From Saccharothrix sp. ALI-22-I (GTDB taxonomy: Bacteria; Actinomycetota; Actinomycetes; Mycobacteriales; Pseudonocardiaceae), in contig NZ_MTQP01000029.1 in NCBI RefSeq assembly GCF_001984175.1, forward strand, positions 1-44,812: DNA of 44,812 nucleotides, given 5' to 3'. Position numbers and translations under genes: made by a program. Every line of letters begins with the position of its first letter. Positions within the stretch are counted from its first letter, which is position 1. Below the pieces are notes generated by a model. The model was not told the DNA's origin. It saw only the letters and a list, made by a program, of their open reading frames with translations, and did not search any database. Below, piece by piece: positions 41,957 to 44,812 of this stretch.

Positions 41957-43432
41957 ATGAGACGACGAAAGCGTGACACGATCCGGGGTGTGACCCTCGC
42001 GGTCGTGGTCGGGCTGACGGGTTCGGTGGCGGCGGTGCCCGCGACGGCCGATGAACCGGCGGCGGGGTTGGTGTGGGGCGCGTGCCCCGACGATGTGGTG
42101 GTGCCCCCGCCGTGGGTGCTGCGGTGCGCCACCGTGCCGGTGCCGGTCGACTACCGCGCGCCGGATGGCGAGCAGATCGAGATCATGATATCGCGGCTGG
42201 CCAGCACGGAGTCGGACAAGCGGCGGGGTGTGCTGATGCTCAACCCGGGTGGTCCTGGCGGGTCGGGGTTGTCGTTTCCCGCGGACCTGGCGTCGCATGG
42301 TATGCCGCAGGGAGTGCTGGACAGCTATGACGTGATCGGCATGGATACCCGCGGTATCGGCCACTCGGCGCCGGTGAGCTGCGGCTTCACCGCCGACCAG
42401 GACTACCTCGGCGCCATCCCGCCGTACGCGGTCGACGACGCGGCGGTCGTCGAGCAGGCCACGGTCGCGAAGGGAGTCGCCCACCAGTGCGCCGCCCATG
42501 ACACCGACGGCAGGCTGCGGCACATCTCGACGGCGAACATGGCGCGTGACCTGGACCGGATCAGGGCCGCGCTCGGCGAGGAGAAGACGAGTTTCCTCGG
42601 GTACTCCTACGGGTCGGCGCTCGGTGCCGCGTACGCGTCGATGTTCCCCGAGCGGTCCGACCGGATCGTGCTGGACAGCAACATCGGTGACACCCACCTC
42701 GACCGGGACGGGTTGCGCAGGTACGCCCTGGGCATGGAGGACACGTTCCCGGACTTCGCGAAGTGGGCGGCGGCGCGGCACGAGTCGTACGGCCTGGGCC
42801 GCACGCCGGCAGAGGTGCGCAGGACCTACTTCGCGCTCGCGGAGCGGCTCGACGAATCGCCAACGGCCGACATGGACGGGCGCCTGTTCCGGCTGGCCAC
42901 GTTCGCGGGGCTGTACGGGAAGACGAGGTACGCGCCGACAGCGCAGGGATGGCAGTCGCTGCGCGACGGCGACGACAGGGCGGCGACGACGCTGTCAACG
43001 CCGGCGCCGAACGACAGCATGTGGTCGGTGTTCCTCGCGGTGACGTGCAACGACATCGAGTGGCCCTCGGATGTCGAGACCTACCGGCGCGCGGTGGCCC
43101 AGGACCGCGAACGGTACCCGCTGTTCGGCGCGGCGAGCGCGAACATCGTGCCATGCGCGTACTGGCCACACGAGCCGGCGGAACCACCGGTGGCGGTGAA
43201 CGACCACGGCCCGGCGAATGTACTGGTGGTGCAGAACCGGCGCGACCCGGTGACCCCACACCGCGGCGGGGAACTGATCGACGAGAAGTTCGGCGACAGG
43301 TCGCGGCTGGTGAGCGTCGACGGAACCGGCCACGGCGTCTACGCCCTCAGCGACAACGCGTGTGCGCTGAACACCACGACGAGCTTCCTGGTGGACGGGA
43401 AGCTGCCGAAGCAGGACATGTCCTGCAGATGA
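41957..43432 (+). CDS. Secreted alpha/beta hydrolase, SlpD/E-like tripeptidyl aminopeptidase, paralogue
   Basis: 491 residues. Signal peptide RRRKRDTIRGVTLAVVVGLT, ending around ATADEP. Core motifs: LMLNPGGPGGSGLSFPADLA, DVIGMDTRGIGHSAPVSCGF, the nucleophile elbow SFLGYSYGSALGAAYASMFP (Ser), QNRRDPVTPHRGGELIDEKF (Asp) and VDGTGHGVYALSD (His). It is clearly related to the gene at 38334 but diverged along its whole length. ATG 41957 has ggggagg 6 bases upstream. It is divergent from merR and has the MerR-type promoter. Predicted to act outside the cell on peptides. A hairpin terminator follows. Confidence 0.9.
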   Translation: MRRRKRDTIRGVTLAVVVGLTGSVAAVPATADEPAAGLVWGACPDDVVVPPPWVLRCATVPVPVDYRAPDGEQIEIMISRLASTESDKRRGVLMLNPGGPGGSGLSFPADLASHGMPQGVLDSYDVIGMDTRGIGHSAPVSCGFTADQDYLGAIPPYAVDDAAVVEQATVAKGVAHQCAAHDTDGRLRHISTANMARDLDRIRAALGEEKTSFLGYSYGSALGAAYASMFPERSDRIVLDSNIGDTHLDRDGLRRYALGMEDTFPDFAKWAAARHESYGLGRTPAEVRRTYFALAERLDESPTADMDGRLFRLATFAGLYGKTRYAPTAQGWQSLRDGDDRAATTLSTPAPNDSMWSVFLAVTCNDIEWPSDVETYRRAVAQDRERYPLFGAASANIVPCAYWPHEPAEPPVAVNDHGPANVLVVQNRRDPVTPHRGGELIDEKFGDRSRLVSVDGTGHGVYALSDNACALNTTTSFLVDGKLPKQDMSCR

Positions 43433-43440
43433 CAGACCCG

Positions 43441-43473
43441 GGGGGCGGCGGTGCGAGAGCACCGTCGACCCCC
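43441..43473 (+). terminator. Hairpin after the second SlpD/E-like gene
   Basis: GGGGGCGGCGGTGC (43441-43454) pairs imperfectly with GCACCGTCGACCCCC (43459-43473) around GAGA, starting 8 bases after the stop codon. Confidence 0.6.
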
Positions 43474-43715
43474 AGATCTCCGAGCCGTGCCCGACAGTCA
43501 GCAAGCGGTGTCCACGTGGAACTGTGAGGCGCCGTTGAGCCGCGGCGTTCACACGTTCGACACGTCCGGGTCGGGCCCCACAGCCTCGAACCCGGAGCGT
43601 CGCGGCTGATCGTCTCGCGACCCCCGGGGCGCGCCCAACGCCGAACCACCTGTCCCGCGCGGCGACCGCGACGCGCCCGCCAAGCCAACATCTGCGTGAG
43701 GTGTACGTGACCCAG

Positions 43716-43880
43716 TTACCGCACAGCCGACTGACCTACCAGATCAGAAGGCTGCACCTCGGGCGCTGCAGGGCGGGCTCCTTCGGAGAAGATGGCTTCC
43801 ACAGCCGCCGAGTCCAGGCGGACCCCGCCGTAGGCGACCGTCGCCGCACTGAACAGCGAAATAAGACGTAGACCCTCATC
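43716..43880 (-). pseudogene. C-terminal fragment of an unknown protein
   Basis: The minus strand reads DEGLRLISLFSAATVAYGGV, then RLDSAAVEAIFSEGARPAAP and EVQPSDLVGQSAVR before a stop at 43716. The sequence looks like protein but has no start, and a stop lies just upstream at about 43883. Family not recognised. Confidence 0.3.
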
Positions 43881-44015
43881 TCACCCAGTCAGCCTTCGCA
43901 CATCGGCATGAGGGGACACCAGCGGCGCTGGCTCACGGGGCGTCGCCCGAAGGGTGACTGTTTCGAACGAGGATGCTGGGCACGTTCATCCGTACACGAC
44001 TGAGCAGACAACGCA

Positions 44016-44157
44016 GTACGCCGACGCCCCCTGCGGATCCGGGTCCGCCCGGTCCTGCACGGCCAACTCGGCCGGCTGCTGGGTGCCTTCGCGCTGTTCG
44101 AGATCGGTAACCTCGCCGCCACCCTGCTCATCCTGCGCGCCACCGACCTGCTCACCC
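44016..44157 (+). pseudogene. MFS transporter fragment cut by the IS3-like element
   Basis: The plus-strand frame reads PLRIRVRPVLHGQLGRLLGA and FALFEIGNLAATLLILRATD with LLTL, matching a middle loop plus membrane helix of a major-facilitator-superfamily transporter (the 'FEIGN.AATLLILRAT' segment). It ends exactly where the IS3-like element begins (44158), and no start lies upstream, so it is an internal remnant. Confidence 0.6.

Positions 44158-44812
<655 letters not shown>

Overview
The window is high-GC DNA with GTG/TTG starts and actinobacterial families: XRE regulators with a DUF5753-type C-terminus, a DUF6879 neighbour, FxLD RiPP enzymes, and SlpD/E-like alpha/beta hydrolases. It suggests an actinomycete, probably Pseudonocardiaceae (inference; no rRNA or tRNA is present to fix it). 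It is an accessory region: intact operons sit among broken genes and mobile-element debris.

Layout. 1-8.4 kb is an insertion-sequence graveyard: two serine-recombinase 5' ends, IS3 and IS5 remnants, and an intact IS630-family element that landed inside an IS5 transposase. Between these lie a truncated methyltransferase, a PIG-L/LmbE deacetylase and a fructosamine-kinase-like gene. 6.8-8.0 kb is a decayed IS3-like element; a second copy in opposite orientation begins at 44.16 kb, so about 36 kb is bracketed by inverted copies. 9.86-15.5 kb is a five-gene operon: GMC flavoprotein dehydrogenase, VioB-type ferritin-like protein, FAD-sorbitol-dehydrogenase-like small subunit, IolE-like dehydratase and a second TIM-barrel sugar isomerase. 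15.5-20.1 kb is mostly broken: an integrase-like fragment, a secreted metalloprotease pseudogene, an NHL protein and a fused ureAB without ureC. A PPC-domain gene there is intact.

20.7-26.8 kb holds a beta-trefoil-like protein, a Tat-exported protein, a MetE-like protein, a frameshifted flavoprotein and a YbdK-type carboxylate-amine ligase. 27.7-32.7 kb is a minus-strand block of overlapping genes. Its regulatory half has a 74-aa protein, a DUF6879 protein apparently starting at CTG, and an XRE regulator. After a 120-bp gap come a radical SAM enzyme, a DEDDh exonuclease, a thymidylate-kinase-like NMP kinase, a 116-aa unknown protein and a frameshifted HATPase. 33.3-36.8 kb is an FxLD-type RiPP locus: two PIMT-like FxLD methyltransferases, each followed by a small FxLD peptide gene, then a decayed LanB C-terminal-domain gene.

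37.1-43.5 kb holds truncated CPBP and TetR genes, then a MerR regulator with two secreted SlpD/E-like peptidases. The MerR gene and both peptidase genes share a promoter motif with a 19-bp spacer, which reads as a small MerR regulon. The right edge has an MFS fragment cut by the second IS3-like copy.

The strongest candidates for undescribed biology are the FxLD locus with two methyltransferases and atypical peptides, the GMC/ferritin/TIM-barrel operon, and the radical SAM/exonuclease/NMP-kinase operon.
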